Below are positions 16,501 through 23,108 of a stretch of 33,472 nucleotides of DNA, in pieces. The DNA lies in contig NZ_CALMAW010000046.1 in assembly GCF_937859915.1 (NCBI RefSeq), positions 1 through 33,472 of the forward strand. Reading direction: 5' to 3'. Position 1 is the stretch's first letter; each line of letters starts with the position of its first letter. The notes under the pieces were generated by a model that saw only the letters and a program-made list of their open reading frames with translations, did no database searches and was not told the origin of the DNA. Position numbers and translations under genes: made by a program. The DNA is from an uncultured Sphingomonas sp. (GTDB taxonomy: Bacteria > Pseudomonadota > Alphaproteobacteria > Sphingomonadales > Sphingomonadaceae).

Positions 16501-17724
16501 GGCCAGACGCTCGCCGGCCCGATCGCGATCGGCGCAGACTTTTCCGGGCGCGTCGGTGCACCGCAGGTCACCGGGGTGATCCGCGCCAACCAGCTGCGCT
16601 ACGAGAATAGCACCACCGGCACGACGATCACCGACATCGCGATCGACGGCCGCTTCACCCAGTCGCAATTCCAGCTCAACCGCTTCTCGGGCAAGGCCGG
16701 CCCGGGCACGGTGCAGGCCTCGGGCAGCGTCGGCTTCGCCGCCGACAGCGGCTTTCCGATCGCGATTACGGCGACGCTCGACCGTGCCCAGCTCGCGCAT
16801 TCGGACTCGATCGGCGCGACCGTCTCGGGCTCGGTCGCGGTGACCAACGGCAAGGCGGCCGGCGGCCTGATCAAGGGCGACCTCAAGCTGCAGGAGCTGC
16901 GCTATGCGATCCCCAAGACCAAGGCGTCCGACGTCACCGACCTGACCGGGGTACGGCGCAAGGGCGCGACCCCGCAGCAGACCGCCGCGGCCGCCGGCCC
17001 GGCGCCGAGCAATTGGAAGCTCGACATCGGCGTCACCGCCGAGAACAAGCTGTTCGTCTCCGGCATGGGCCTCGAGTCCGAATGGAGCACGCACATGCAT
17101 GTCGGCGGCACCGCGGTCGCGCCCAGCGTCGTCGGCAAGCTGCAGGTCGTGCGCGGCACTTACACCTTCTCGGGCCGCCGGCTCGATCTCGCCGACACCA
17201 GCACCGTGCAGTTCAACGGCCCGCTGCTCGATCCCGATCTCAACATCTCGGCCAACACGACCGTCGAGGGGGTCACCGCGATCATCAACATCGGCGGCAA
17301 TGCCGAGCATCCGCAGATCACCTTCACCTCGACCCCGACGCTGCCGCAGGACGAGGTGCTGTCGCGGTTGCTGTTCGGCAGCTCGGTGACGTCGCTGACC
17401 GCGAGCCAGGCGCTGCAGCTTGCCGCGGCGCTCAACTCGCTACGGTCCGGCGGCGGCGGCGACGGAGCGCTGGGCAAATTGCGCAGCTCGACCGGGCTCG
17501 ACCGGCTGCGCGTGCTGGGCGCGGACAAGACGACCGGGCAGGGCACCTCCCTCGCGGCAGGCAAATATATTTCGAACAATATCTATGTCGAGGTGGTCAC
17601 CGACGCGAAGGGCTTCACCCAGACCCAGCTGACGATCGCGCTGTCCAAGGCGCTGAGCATTCTCAGCCAGGCGGGCGGCACGACGGGGCCCGCGGTGACG
17701 CTCAAATATTCGAAGCAATATTGA
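13537..17724 (+). CDS. tamB: TamB-like translocation and assembly module protein (DUF490/AsmA-like)
   Basis: This large inner-membrane-anchored periplasmic protein (1395 residues) is thought to span the periplasm as a long beta-groove and to work with TamA. One N-terminal transmembrane segment follows a short cytoplasmic stretch ('WVAIVVAALALLVVALIVGLN', about 23-43). After it come 'TSPGKRFIAGQLAGYTTASGINVHVGEIEGSIYG', the usual TamB beginning, and about 1000 residues of repetitive beta-rich sequence. The conserved DUF490 C-terminal domain includes 'GKLQVVRGTYTFSGRRLDLADTSTVQFNG' and 'ALSILSQAGGTTGPAVTLKYSKQY'. The ATG at 13537 shares its A with the TGA stop of tamA, so the two are translationally coupled. 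A long open frame on the opposite strand (13510-17310) is a by-product of G/C codon bias. Confidence 0.94.
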   Translation: MTDEQDTVAIGRRPLAVRIAKWVAIVVAALALLVVALIVGLNTSPGKRFIAGQLAGYTTASGINVHVGEIEGSIYGHMILHDLEVRDAKGAFLTAPAIDIHWHPFAYIHSKIDLDSVTAAEVRMLRNPALKPVPSDPNAPTIPDIDLTLGHLHVDRFLLEPPVTGQRHIVRIDGGAVIADRRAQLTVDADALVAPGVKGGDTLHLRIDAVPSQDRLLVDVKLAAPAGGVVDSYAKLGRSLTLSVGGQGDWQHWQGLASATAGGQPLMNVALTAHDGSFGAKGGVMPGILLSGPAARMTEPAIHIDATTTLDKRRATTTIALSSSAFVAQAQGLLDFAQSRFGNFKLQARLLTPGAIAPNLAGRNVAVTAALDGPFATPSIAYKLSADVISFGANGIEGLVAEGNATVGKKILVPIHATARRVTGLNAAAGGLVTNLKVDGDIAYANGQVFPDNLHLRSDRIDATALVLADLTRGTYTGALRGKVNDYAINGLGRINLVTDARLVTAPGGGFGIKGHVRVVTRKITNASLAQQLGGNALITADVGYDPKGGASVTNLRLTAPDLRITDGAGSYRLADGAIRFRADAWSRTYGPANVVASGTVANPVVVLKAAHPGVGIGLANLDATLTGSAAGYLVRARGGSDYGAFTADVLVRAGKGPLAIDIHQVLIAGIGVHGSIVQTGAGPFAGTLFVAGSGLNGQVALAAAGKNQKADVALTANGAKLPGKTPITIGSGLVRATLVMLPGGPSVVGSAALVDLRYSTLLLHSARAKINYAGGRGQAALTASGTSGVPFDVAAQAAFTPQRILANLRGSANGIAFHLAQPATVLVQGKDYILQPATLVLPQGSVDLSGRYGATTQAHARLNGMDLSIAQAFAPTLGLGGRATGTVDLSMHGAAIPDVRARLDIAGFTRTGALVISDPVDIAMLGTLGSGGGAVNALIRRNGGDIGRIQVRTGPVASTAALMQAAISGGIRYNGPAEVLWTLTGIGGQTLAGPIAIGADFSGRVGAPQVTGVIRANQLRYENSTTGTTITDIAIDGRFTQSQFQLNRFSGKAGPGTVQASGSVGFAADSGFPIAITATLDRAQLAHSDSIGATVSGSVAVTNGKAAGGLIKGDLKLQELRYAIPKTKASDVTDLTGVRRKGATPQQTAAAAGPAPSNWKLDIGVTAENKLFVSGMGLESEWSTHMHVGGTAVAPSVVGKLQVVRGTYTFSGRRLDLADTSTVQFNGPLLDPDLNISANTTVEGVTAIINIGGNAEHPQITFTSTPTLPQDEVLSRLLFGSSVTSLTASQALQLAAALNSLRSGGGGDGALGKLRSSTGLDRLRVLGADKTTGQGTSLAAGKYISNNIYVEVVTDAKGFTQTQLTIALSKALSILSQAGGTTGPAVTLKYSKQY

Positions 17725-17745
17725 GGGTTGGGGAGGAGACACCAC

Positions 17746-17907
17746 CACCCCTTCCTTGTCGTCCCGGCGAAAGCCGGGACCCATAGATCCGGTACCGTCG
17801 GTGGCTTAGCGCAAAGGCCTAATGCACATGTCGTGTCTGCCATCCGCGTGCAGAGCAAGCGCGCCGCCGTCCATGGTCCCGGCTTTCGCCGGGATGACGA
17901 AGGGGTG
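17746..17907. repeat. Composite palindromic repeat with two inverted CCCGGCGAAAGCCGGG hairpins
   Basis: The left arm (17746-17784: CACCCC..GTCCCGGCGAAAGCCGGGAC) and the right arm (17873-17907, ending in GGGGTG) are near-perfect inverted copies separated by about 88 nt. Each arm contains its own hairpin with stem CCCGGC/GCCGGG and loop GAAA or TTTC. This kind of palindrome is a dispersed intergenic repeat in sphingomonads and relatives. It sits between convergent tamB and the EEP-family gene, so it can serve as a bidirectional terminator. No coding content is present. Confidence 0.8.
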
Positions 17908-17954
17908 CGGGTTGTCGTGAAGGAATCAGCGTAACGTAACGTGGTTTTCCGGTG

Positions 17955-18668
17955 CTACCGCACCCCGATCGTCGCCCAGATCGGGAGATGGTCGCTTGCC
18001 CATTTCGCCTGCGGCGAATGATGCGTTCCCGCGTCGAGCACGGACAGGTCGGGGGTCGCCATGATCCGATCGAGCCGTGCGATCGGGCGGCGGGCGTGGA
18101 AGCTGGGGCCGGTCGGCGCGAAACCGAAATGCGTCGCGAAATCGCGCAGGCAGCCGCCCGCCGGGCTCCATTCGTTGAGGTCGCCCATCAGCACCGTCGG
18201 CATGCCGTGCGCGCAGCCGTCGACATGCGCGATGATCGCGCGGGCCTGCTTGCGGCGCCACAGGCCCGACAGGTCGAGATGCATGCCGATCACGCGCAGC
18301 CTCTGCGCGCCGATCGCCAGCTCGGTCATCACCGCGCCGCGCGGTTCGAGCGTCGGCAGGTCGAGCGGGCGGTGGTCGACGATCTCGATGTCGCGCCTGA
18401 CCAGGATCGCGTTGCCGTGCCAGCCCATTCCGCCGGGGCGGATTTCATAAGGTACGGCGCGATAGGGTGTCTGCGCGATCAGTTCGAACGGAATCGCGCT
18501 GAGCCGCGCGCCGACCCGCCTGTCCGCTTCCTGCAGGCAGACGATGTCGGCGTCGATCTCGGCGAGCACGGACAGGATGCGATCAGGTCGCCTTTGCCTG
18601 TCCGTGCCGATGCACTTGCGGATATTATAGCTCGCGACCTTGATCGGCCGCGACGACGCATGGGTCAC
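17955..18668 (-). CDS. Endonuclease/exonuclease/phosphatase (EEP) family protein
   Basis: This 237-residue metal-dependent phosphoesterase has the DNase I-like fold. Family motifs are in order: Asn15 in 'VASYNIRK', Glu47 in 'IVCLQEADRR', 'GMHLDLSG' in the middle, 'LMGDLNEW' with the catalytic Asp/Asn pair, and 'SDHLPIWA' near the C-terminus. Members act on nucleic acids, phosphoinositides or phospholipid head groups, and the substrate cannot be chosen from sequence alone. No signal peptide is seen, so it is probably cytoplasmic. The ATG overlaps the stop of csbD by 4 nt (ATGA), which places it second in a csbD operon and possibly under stress control. Confidence 0.9.
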   Translation of the reverse strand: MTHASSRPIKVASYNIRKCIGTDRQRRPDRILSVLAEIDADIVCLQEADRRVGARLSAIPFELIAQTPYRAVPYEIRPGGMGWHGNAILVRRDIEIVDHRPLDLPTLEPRGAVMTELAIGAQRLRVIGMHLDLSGLWRRKQARAIIAHVDGCAHGMPTVLMGDLNEWSPAGGCLRDFATHFGFAPTGPSFHARRPIARLDRIMATPDLSVLDAGTHHSPQAKWASDHLPIWATIGVR

Positions 18669-19021
18669 GCGTCGGTCTTGCTCCGGCGGCCGAACGCCAG
18701 CCAGCCAATCGCTGCGCCGACGACGCCGGCCGCGATCAGGATCAGCGCGGTGTTGTCGCCGGTGGTGCGGGTCACGACCGCGGCGCCGCGGCGTACATAG
18801 TCGCGTCCGGTGTCGACTGCGTCGCGCGCCGCCGGGGTCGCGTCGTCGATCAGATCCTTCACCTTGTCGCGCACCTTGCCATAGCCGTCCTGCACGGTGC
18901 CGACCGCCTGGTTGAGCTTGCCCTTGGCATCGAGCTGGTCGTCATTGGTAACGCCGCCGATTGCCTCCTGGACAGTGCCGACGACTTTCTTGGTGGTGCC
19001 TTCGATCCGGTCTTCGTTCAT
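18665..19021 (-). CDS. CsbD family stress-response protein with C-terminal membrane anchor
   Basis: This 118-residue protein has an N-terminal CsbD domain ('MNEDRIEGTTKKVVGTVQEAIGGVTNDDQLDAKGKLNQAVGTVQDGYGKVRDKVKDL') and a C-terminal hydrophobic segment 'ALILIAAGVVGAAIGWLAF' followed by a basic tail. CsbD proteins are abundant general-stress proteins of unknown biochemical role in many bacteria, often under stress sigma factors. The extra membrane segment suggests attachment to the inner membrane. The ATG at 19021 is preceded on the minus strand by AAGGAA. The frame is open upstream to 19300, but that part is antisense to the neighbouring gene. A likely EcfG-type promoter lies at 19062-19087. 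First gene of a two-gene operon with the EEP protein. Confidence 0.9.
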   Translation of the reverse strand: MNEDRIEGTTKKVVGTVQEAIGGVTNDDQLDAKGKLNQAVGTVQDGYGKVRDKVKDLIDDATPAARDAVDTGRDYVRRGAAVVTRTTGDNTALILIAAGVVGAAIGWLAFGRRSKTDA

Positions 19022-19061
19022 GTGCGTTTCCTTCCCTTGGATATGGCCTATCGGCGTAACG

Positions 19062-19087
19062 AACGCCCGAACCGGGCACAGGGTTCG
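19062..19087 (-). promoter_or_regulatory. EcfG-type promoter candidate for csbD
   Basis: On the minus strand CGAAC (19087-19083) and CGTT (19065-19062) are separated by 17 nt, one mismatch in the -35 from GGAAC-N16/17-CGTT. A start near 19055 would give a leader of about 35 nt. CsbD genes are typical general-stress targets, which makes this more credible than an isolated match. Confidence 0.45.
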
Positions 19088-19121
19088 CCGATGCGGGCTC
19101 GAAACGAAAGGAACCGACGAA

Positions 19122-19463
19122 ATGCATCTCTGGAAGGCCAATGCGATCGCGCTGCTGCTCGCGGTGCCGGCGATGGCGGCCCCGGTCGGCACGGCCAACC
19201 CGTTCAATGCCAAGCTGATGGCGCTCAAGCTGGCGGACCAGCAGGGCGCGCTCAGCCGCGCGATCGTCGACGACGGGCAACGCTGCGGCCGGCTGACCAA
19301 GAGCGCCTATCGCGGGCCCTATGGCAATCTCGGCATGTGGGTGGCGACGTGCAAGCCGGGCGGCGACTTCGCCGTGTTCACGGGGCCCGACGGCAGCGTG
19401 CAGGTCCGCCCGTGCGGCGACCTCGCGGCGCTGAAGCTACCCGCGTGCGGCAAGATCGAGTAA
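19122..19463 (+). CDS. Small secreted protein of unknown function
   Basis: This 113-residue protein has a signal peptide (MHLWKANAIALLLAVPAMAA) and a mature part of about 93 residues. The mature part has three cysteines ('DDGQRCGRL', 'VATCKPGGDF', 'VRPCGDL') plus a fourth in the terminal 'LPACGKIE', so two disulfides are possible in the periplasm. Features like 'YRGPYGNLGMWVATCKPGGDFAVF' resemble small periplasmic proteins found in sphingomonads without assigned function. The ATG at 19122 has AAAGGA about 9 nt upstream. The gene is divergent from csbD and shares its upstream region. The frame continues upstream to 18897, but that part is antisense to csbD. Confidence 0.75.
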   Translation: MHLWKANAIALLLAVPAMAAPVGTANPFNAKLMALKLADQQGALSRAIVDDGQRCGRLTKSAYRGPYGNLGMWVATCKPGGDFAVFTGPDGSVQVRPCGDLAALKLPACGKIE

Positions 19464-19470
19464 GGCGAGC

Positions 19471-19488
19471 GCCCTAAACCCGGAGGGC
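19471..19488. terminator. Short stem-loop between convergent genes
   Basis: GCCCT (19471-19475) and AGGGC (19484-19488) form a 5-bp stem with an 8-nt loop in the 36-nt gap between the secreted protein gene and the HerA-like gene. It is a weak candidate for a bidirectional terminator. Confidence 0.35.
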
Positions 19489-19499
19489 AGCAGTTTGCG

Positions 19500-20978
19500 C
19501 TACGCCTCGGCCGAGGCTCGCTCCGAGACCGCGGTGGTCCAGCCCAGCGCGGGCAGCGCGATAGCGCGGCCGCCGCGCAGGTCGATGCGCACGACGATCG
19601 CGCCCTGCGCCTCGAGAAAGCTGAGCAGCCGACGCGCGCGACCGGTCGAATGGCTGCCATAGACGCGCGCGATCGCCGCATCGCTGGGGCAGGGCGCGCG
19701 ATCGAGCGCGGCGCGGGCGATCAGCAGGAAGACGCCGCGCGCATCCTCGGGCAACAGCTCCGCCTCGCGCGCGGCGTCGGCCATCGGATCGTCCTCGCCG
19801 ATCCCCGCATAGAGCCCGGCACGAGCCAGCGACAGTCGGGTCCGGAACGCGGCAAGGTCGAGCTTCGAATCGGCCAAGCCGCGCATCCGGCAGCGCACCG
19901 CGAAATCCTGGAACAGCACCGCGGCGGGGCGAAAGCTCTCGCCCTCGTCGGCGATGATCTCGGCGAGACACGCCGCAACGATCGTCGCGCTGTCCGCCGC
20001 GCTGGGTTCGGGCCGTGCGCGCGGATCGTCGACCGGTGCCGCCGGCGCCTCGATCGCGCGGAGCAGTTGCTCCATGCTCGGGCGGGGCGGCGGAGGCGGC
20101 GCGGGCATCGGCAGATCGAGCTCAGTCGGCGTCTCGAACAGCGCGGCGCGGGTCTGCTCGTCCGGCATGGTCGGCATCGGCATCAGTTTCGGCGAGGCGC
20201 TGCGCGCCGAGGTCTCGACCGCGCCGATCCGGATCGCCAGCGGCCGGCGCGACAGCGCGGGGCCGAGCGCGATGAAATGGCCGCGCGCGAGGTCGCGGAA
20301 CTGCTCCGCCTGGCGGCGTTCCAGACCTAGCAAATCGGCGGCGCGCGCCATGTCGATGTCGAGGAAGGTGCGGCCCATCAGGAAGTTGGAGGCCTCGGCG
20401 GCGACGTTCTTGGCCAGCTTGGCGAGCCGCTGCGTCGCGATCACGCCGGCGAGCCCGCGCTTGCGGCCGCGGCACATCAGGTTCGTCATCGCCCCCAGCG
20501 ACAGCCGCCGCACCTCGTCGGACACCTCGCCGGCGACGGCCGGCGCGAACAGCTGCGCCTCGTCGACGACGACCAGCGCCGGATACCAATGTTCGCGCGG
20601 CGCATCGAACAGCGTCGAGAGGAAGGTCGCCGCCGCGCGCATCTGGCCCTCGCTCTCGAGCCCTTCGAGCGTCAGCACCACCGAGACGCGCTGTTCGCGT
20701 ACGCGCAGCGCCAGCCGCCGAAGTTCGACCTCGCTGTGCGCGCCGCCATCGACGACGATATGGCCGAAGCGATCGGCAAGCGTGACGAAATCGCCCTCGG
20801 GATCGACGATCACCTGCTGCACCCACGGCGCGCTGCCCTCGAGCAGACGGCGCAGCAGATGCGACTTCCCCGAGCCCGAATTGCCCTGCACGAGCAAGCG
20901 GGTGGCGAGCAATTCCTCGAGGTCCATCCCGGCGGTCGCGCCGTCCGGCGTGGTGCCCATGTCGACGGCAACGGTCAT
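19500..20978 (-). CDS. HerA-like ATPase / DUF87 domain protein
   Basis: This 492-residue protein has a FtsK/HerA-type P-loop ATPase core. Walker A is GNSGSGKS (32-39), Walker B is in 'ALVVVDEAQLFAP', and 'VIATQRLAKLAKNVAAEASNFLMGR' matches the sensor and arginine-finger region of HerA helicases. A Pro-rich linker ('PMPAPPPPPRPSMEQ') follows, then an Ala-rich helical C-terminal region that could be a winged-helix module. HerA proteins usually work with the nuclease NurA in DNA end processing, but no nurA is nearby, so the role here is open. The ATG at 20978 is chosen; a GTG at 21050 would add 24 residues. Probably a cytoplasmic hexamer. Confidence 0.82.
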   Translation of the reverse strand: MTVAVDMGTTPDGATAGMDLEELLATRLLVQGNSGSGKSHLLRRLLEGSAPWVQQVIVDPEGDFVTLADRFGHIVVDGGAHSEVELRRLALRVREQRVSVVLTLEGLESEGQMRAAATFLSTLFDAPREHWYPALVVVDEAQLFAPAVAGEVSDEVRRLSLGAMTNLMCRGRKRGLAGVIATQRLAKLAKNVAAEASNFLMGRTFLDIDMARAADLLGLERRQAEQFRDLARGHFIALGPALSRRPLAIRIGAVETSARSASPKLMPMPTMPDEQTRAALFETPTELDLPMPAPPPPPRPSMEQLLRAIEAPAAPVDDPRARPEPSAADSATIVAACLAEIIADEGESFRPAAVLFQDFAVRCRMRGLADSKLDLAAFRTRLSLARAGLYAGIGEDDPMADAAREAELLPEDARGVFLLIARAALDRAPCPSDAAIARVYGSHSTGRARRLLSFLEAQGAIVVRIDLRGGRAIALPALGWTTAVSERASAEA

Positions 20979-21199
20979 CGCACTGCTCTTAGGAGACGCG
21001 GCGGCGAGCGCAAGCGAGTCGCGCCGAACGGTGCGCACCGGCTTCGACACGACAGCGCGTCCGGATAGGGACGCGGACGGGGCTGACGGACCTGATGTGT
21101 GTCAATCTCGACGCGGAGACGGCCCTCGCCGGGGATCGCGGTGCGCCGGATGTCGGGCTTGAACGCCGCTGGAAACATGCTGTCGGCAGCTACGGTGGT

Positions 21200-21216
21200 C
21201 GCCCGATGATCGGGCG
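21200..21216 (+). promoter_or_regulatory. Hairpin just upstream of the small His-rich peptide gene
   Basis: CGCCCGA (21200-21206) and TCGGGCG (21210-21216) form a 7-bp perfect stem with a 3-nt loop, ending 4 nt before the GGGAG ribosome-binding site. It could affect mRNA stability or translation. Function not known. Confidence 0.3.
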
Positions 21217-21232
21217 GATAGGGAGAAATATC

Positions 21233-21373
21233 GTGAAGACCATCCAGACCCTCGCCGCGACCGCGCTGCTCGCCGCGGTCGGCTTGGCCGCCGCCGCCGA
21301 TGCGCGCCCGCTGCCGCATCGCCATTGCACGACGACCTTCGTCCACCATCACAAGGTGACCCGCTGCCGCTGA
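21233..21373 (+). CDS. 46-residue exported His/Cys-containing peptide
   Basis: From the GTG at 21233, with GGGAG at 21221-21225, the product is 46 residues. It has a clean signal peptide (MKTIQTLAATALLAAVGLAAAADA) and leaves a mature peptide of only about 22 residues. That peptide has two cysteines and five histidines, including a run of three (HRHC...HHHK...CR), and a strongly basic charge. Such a composition suggests metal binding or one disulfide in the periplasm, but no family is recognised. An in-frame ATG at 21206 or 21095 would add a non-signal extension. It lies alone between the divergent HerA-like gene and the YkgJ-type gene downstream. Confidence 0.6.
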   Translation: MKTIQTLAATALLAAVGLAAAADARPLPHRHCTTTFVHHHKVTRCR

Positions 21374-21484
21374 TCGCGCGCACCCCGTGGCGGCGTCATG
21401 TCGCCGCGGGGCCCGTCCCCGGATGCCGTCGCGCGCCGACGGTTTCCGTTTGTCATCTTCTGCGCGATCCCGCACATCCCGCCG

Positions 21485-22036
21485 ATGCCACCGCCGATCG
21501 ACCTGGAAGCCGCCTTTTTGGGCCCGCTTGTCGCCGGGCGCACGTGCGGCGACTGCACGATCTGCTGCACCGTGCTCCGCATCGACACCGCCGAACTGGA
21601 CAAGCCCGCCGGAACGCCGTGCGTCCACACCAACGGTCTGGGCTGCGCGATCCACGCGACACGCCCGCAGCTGTGCCGCGCCTGGTTCTGCGGCTGGCGG
21701 CGGATGGCGACGATGCCGGCCGCCGCCAGACCCGATCGATCCGGGCTGCTGGTCTCGCTCGATTATGAGAAAAGCCCGCGCAACTGCCTCGAGGGCGTGG
21801 CGATCGTCGTCCGATCGCTGACCGGCCGCGCCGCGTTCGAAGGACGACTAGCCGAAGATCTGCTCGATGCGCTGTGCGGGCAGTTGGTGCCGGTCTGGCT
21901 TCACGACGGCGCGCAGAAGGTGCTGGTCCACCCCGATGGGGAGATCGCTGCCTTCATTTTCTCGGGCGAGCCGCCGCCGGCGGACCTGCGCGACGAGGTC
22001 GCGGCGTGGCGGTCGCGCTATGCAATGTTCGGCTGA
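21485..22036 (+). CDS. YkgJ-family cysteine cluster protein (zinc/iron-chelating domain)
   Basis: This 183-residue protein has eight cysteines in the CxxCxxCC...C...C...C....C pattern (C21, C24, C27, C28, C46, C54, C64, C69), the hallmark of the YkgJ/CxxCxxCC family. The family is thought to bind a metal ion or Fe-S cluster. The segments 'CVHTNGLGCAIHATRPQLCRAWFC' and 'GLLVSLDYEKSPRNCLEGVAIVVRS' agree. No signal peptide is seen, so it is probably cytoplasmic. The ATG at 21485 starts at the domain; an upstream ATG at 21398 adds 29 residues without family character. Biological role unknown. It converges with the DUF1993 gene. Confidence 0.82.
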   Translation: MPPPIDLEAAFLGPLVAGRTCGDCTICCTVLRIDTAELDKPAGTPCVHTNGLGCAIHATRPQLCRAWFCGWRRMATMPAAARPDRSGLLVSLDYEKSPRNCLEGVAIVVRSLTGRAAFEGRLAEDLLDALCGQLVPVWLHDGAQKVLVHPDGEIAAFIFSGEPPPADLRDEVAAWRSRYAMFG

Positions 22037-22038
22037 GA

Positions 22039-22084
22039 GCGCGGGCGAAGGCGGCGGACGGGTGCCATGCCGCCGCGCCCGCGC
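22039..22084. terminator. Strong bidirectional stem-loop between convergent genes
   Basis: GCGCGGGCG (22039-22047) pairs with CGCCCGCGC (22076-22084), and GGCGGC (22050-22055) with GCCGCC (22069-22074). This makes a 15-bp GC stem with a small internal bulge and a 13-nt loop. It lies between the YkgJ-type gene and the DUF1993 gene. No U-tract on either side, so it may act as a barrier or 3'-end stabiliser. Confidence 0.55.
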
Positions 22085-22094
22085 CTGAAACCGC

Positions 22095-22601
22095 TCAGAA
22101 CCCGCCGAGGAAATCGATCTTGCCGAGCGGGACGCCGTTCTGGCGCAGGATCGCGTAGGTCATGCTGACGTGGAAGAACAGGTTGGGCAGCGCGAAATTC
22201 AGCAGGAACTGCGCGCCGGTGAAGGACAGGTCGTACGGTCCGGCCTTGAACGCGACCGTCTTCGTCTCGGCGCCGTCGAACGCCTCGGGCGCGATCCCTT
22301 CGATGAACGCGATCGTCTTGGCGATACGCTGCTGCAGCGTCTCGAAGCTGGTCTCGTCGTCGGGATAGGACGGGATTTCGACCCCGGCGAGCCGCGCACA
22401 GCCTCCCTTGGCAGCGTCGCTGGCAATCTGCACCTGCCGCGCAAGCGGGTGCATGTCGGGTGCCAGCCGCGCCTCGATCAGCGTCGCCGGATCGATCTGC
22501 TGTTCGTCCGCGAACGCCGCGCCCTTGGTCAGCAGCCCAGATAGCGACGTGAGCTGGCGGGCGAAGACCGAAACGGAGGCCTGATGCATAGAAAGCGTCA
22601 T
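22095..22601 (-). CDS. DUF1993 domain protein
   Basis: This 168-residue protein matches the DUF1993 family over its length: 'SVFARQLTSLSGLLTKGAAFADEQQIDPATLIEARLAPDMHPLARQVQIASDAAKG' at the start. It ends with 'FTGAQFLLNFALPNLFFHVSMTYAILRQNGVPLGKIDFLGGF', including the usual C-terminal 'vpLGK.DyLG'. The fold is a four-helix bundle related to DinB/YfiT-like proteins. Biochemical function is unknown. The start is the ATG at 22601, with AAGGA about 8 nt upstream; a second ATG 12 nt downstream (22589) is possible. About 100 nt upstream on the same strand is an intrinsic terminator that ends a separate upstream transcript or a leader RNA. Confidence 0.88.
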   Translation of the reverse strand: MTLSMHQASVSVFARQLTSLSGLLTKGAAFADEQQIDPATLIEARLAPDMHPLARQVQIASDAAKGGCARLAGVEIPSYPDDETSFETLQQRIAKTIAFIEGIAPEAFDGAETKTVAFKAGPYDLSFTGAQFLLNFALPNLFFHVSMTYAILRQNGVPLGKIDFLGGF

Positions 22602-22699
22602 AGAGGTCGTCCTTGAGCAGAGCGTGTGTGCGCGTGCCGGCGACCTAGCAAATGCCGGGGCGCGGCGCCATCGGCCGACGCAGCCGGCGCGCGGACCAC

Positions 22700-22732
22700 A
22701 AAAAAACCCCACCGGAGCGTATCACGGTGGGG
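22700..22732 (-). terminator. Intrinsic terminator on the minus strand
   Basis: On the minus strand CCCCACCG (22732-22725) pairs perfectly with CGGTGGGG (22714-22707) around a 10-nt loop and is followed at once by seven U residues (22706-22700). This is a textbook rho-independent terminator. No protein gene lies directly before it on this strand, so it marks the end of an RNA gene or a premature stop in the DUF1993 leader. Confidence 0.85.
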
Positions 22733-22851
22733 CCAAGTTCGGGGTGCGCCGGAAGGGGGGAACCGACGCAGGCGTGTTCCTAGGACCAGCAAGATGGCGC
22801 TCAGGTGAACGGGGTGCTGCTATGTGGCCATCGCGTGGCTGGCGTGCGTCC
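22700..22851 (-). ncRNA. Candidate structured small RNA ending at an intrinsic terminator
   Basis: On the minus strand a nested stem precedes the terminator. Blocks GGA (22851-22849)/TCC (22785-22783), CCAGC (22842-22838)/GCTGG (22790-22786) and GATGGC (22832-22827)/GCCATC (22798-22793) enclose a 28-nt loop. A second hairpin GGAAC..GTTCC with an inner ACG/CGT (22759-22780) follows, then the terminator hairpin with U7. This orderly series of stems in a 507-nt gene-free gap fits a small RNA of about 150 nt. I compared it by eye with hallmark segments of SRP RNA, RNase P RNA and tmRNA and saw none; 6S RNA cannot be excluded. The promoter was not found, so the 5' end is uncertain. A regulatory leader of the DUF1993 gene is the main alternative. 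Confidence 0.45.
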
Positions 22852-23108
22852 GCCGGCGGACAGACGCTGTCCGGAACCGGACGCTCGCGGATCGCCGTCG
22901 CCACCGACATGCTCGCCCGGACGTGGCGTGCGGAGCCAATGATAGGCTCATCCTGCCAACAGCCGGCGGCTTTTCACGAAATCCGCAGAGGCTTGGTGGC
23001 TAAAGACGAAGTGAAACGGGCTTCGATCAAGTTGGCACGCCGCGTGCAAAGTACGGTGCGTCGGCGGGAATGGCCCGCCGCACGAAAAACGACAAGGGAG
23101 ACGTTCGC

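Larger units (their letters stand above)
22602..23108. other. Gene-free region of about 500 nt
   Basis: Apart from the RNA candidate and terminator at 22700-22851, nothing protein-like is visible here. The open frames crossing it on either strand are Arg/Pro-rich without start-site support. The last part (23094-23100, AAGGGAG) holds the ribosome-binding site of the next gene. Confidence 0.6.

Noticed and set aside
13510..17310. 1266-codon open frame on the minus strand opposite tamB
   Set aside because: It is an antisense by-product of G/C third-position bias: low-complexity Arg/Asp/Gly/Val composition, no recognisable domain, and the plus strand has full TamB homology.
22700..22851. Identification of the structured RNA as SRP RNA, tmRNA or RNase P RNA
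   Set aside because: Hallmark segments (SRP GGAAG loop context, tmRNA tag frame and T-arm, RNase P conserved core) were not found, so it is left unnamed; 6S RNA cannot be tested by eye.
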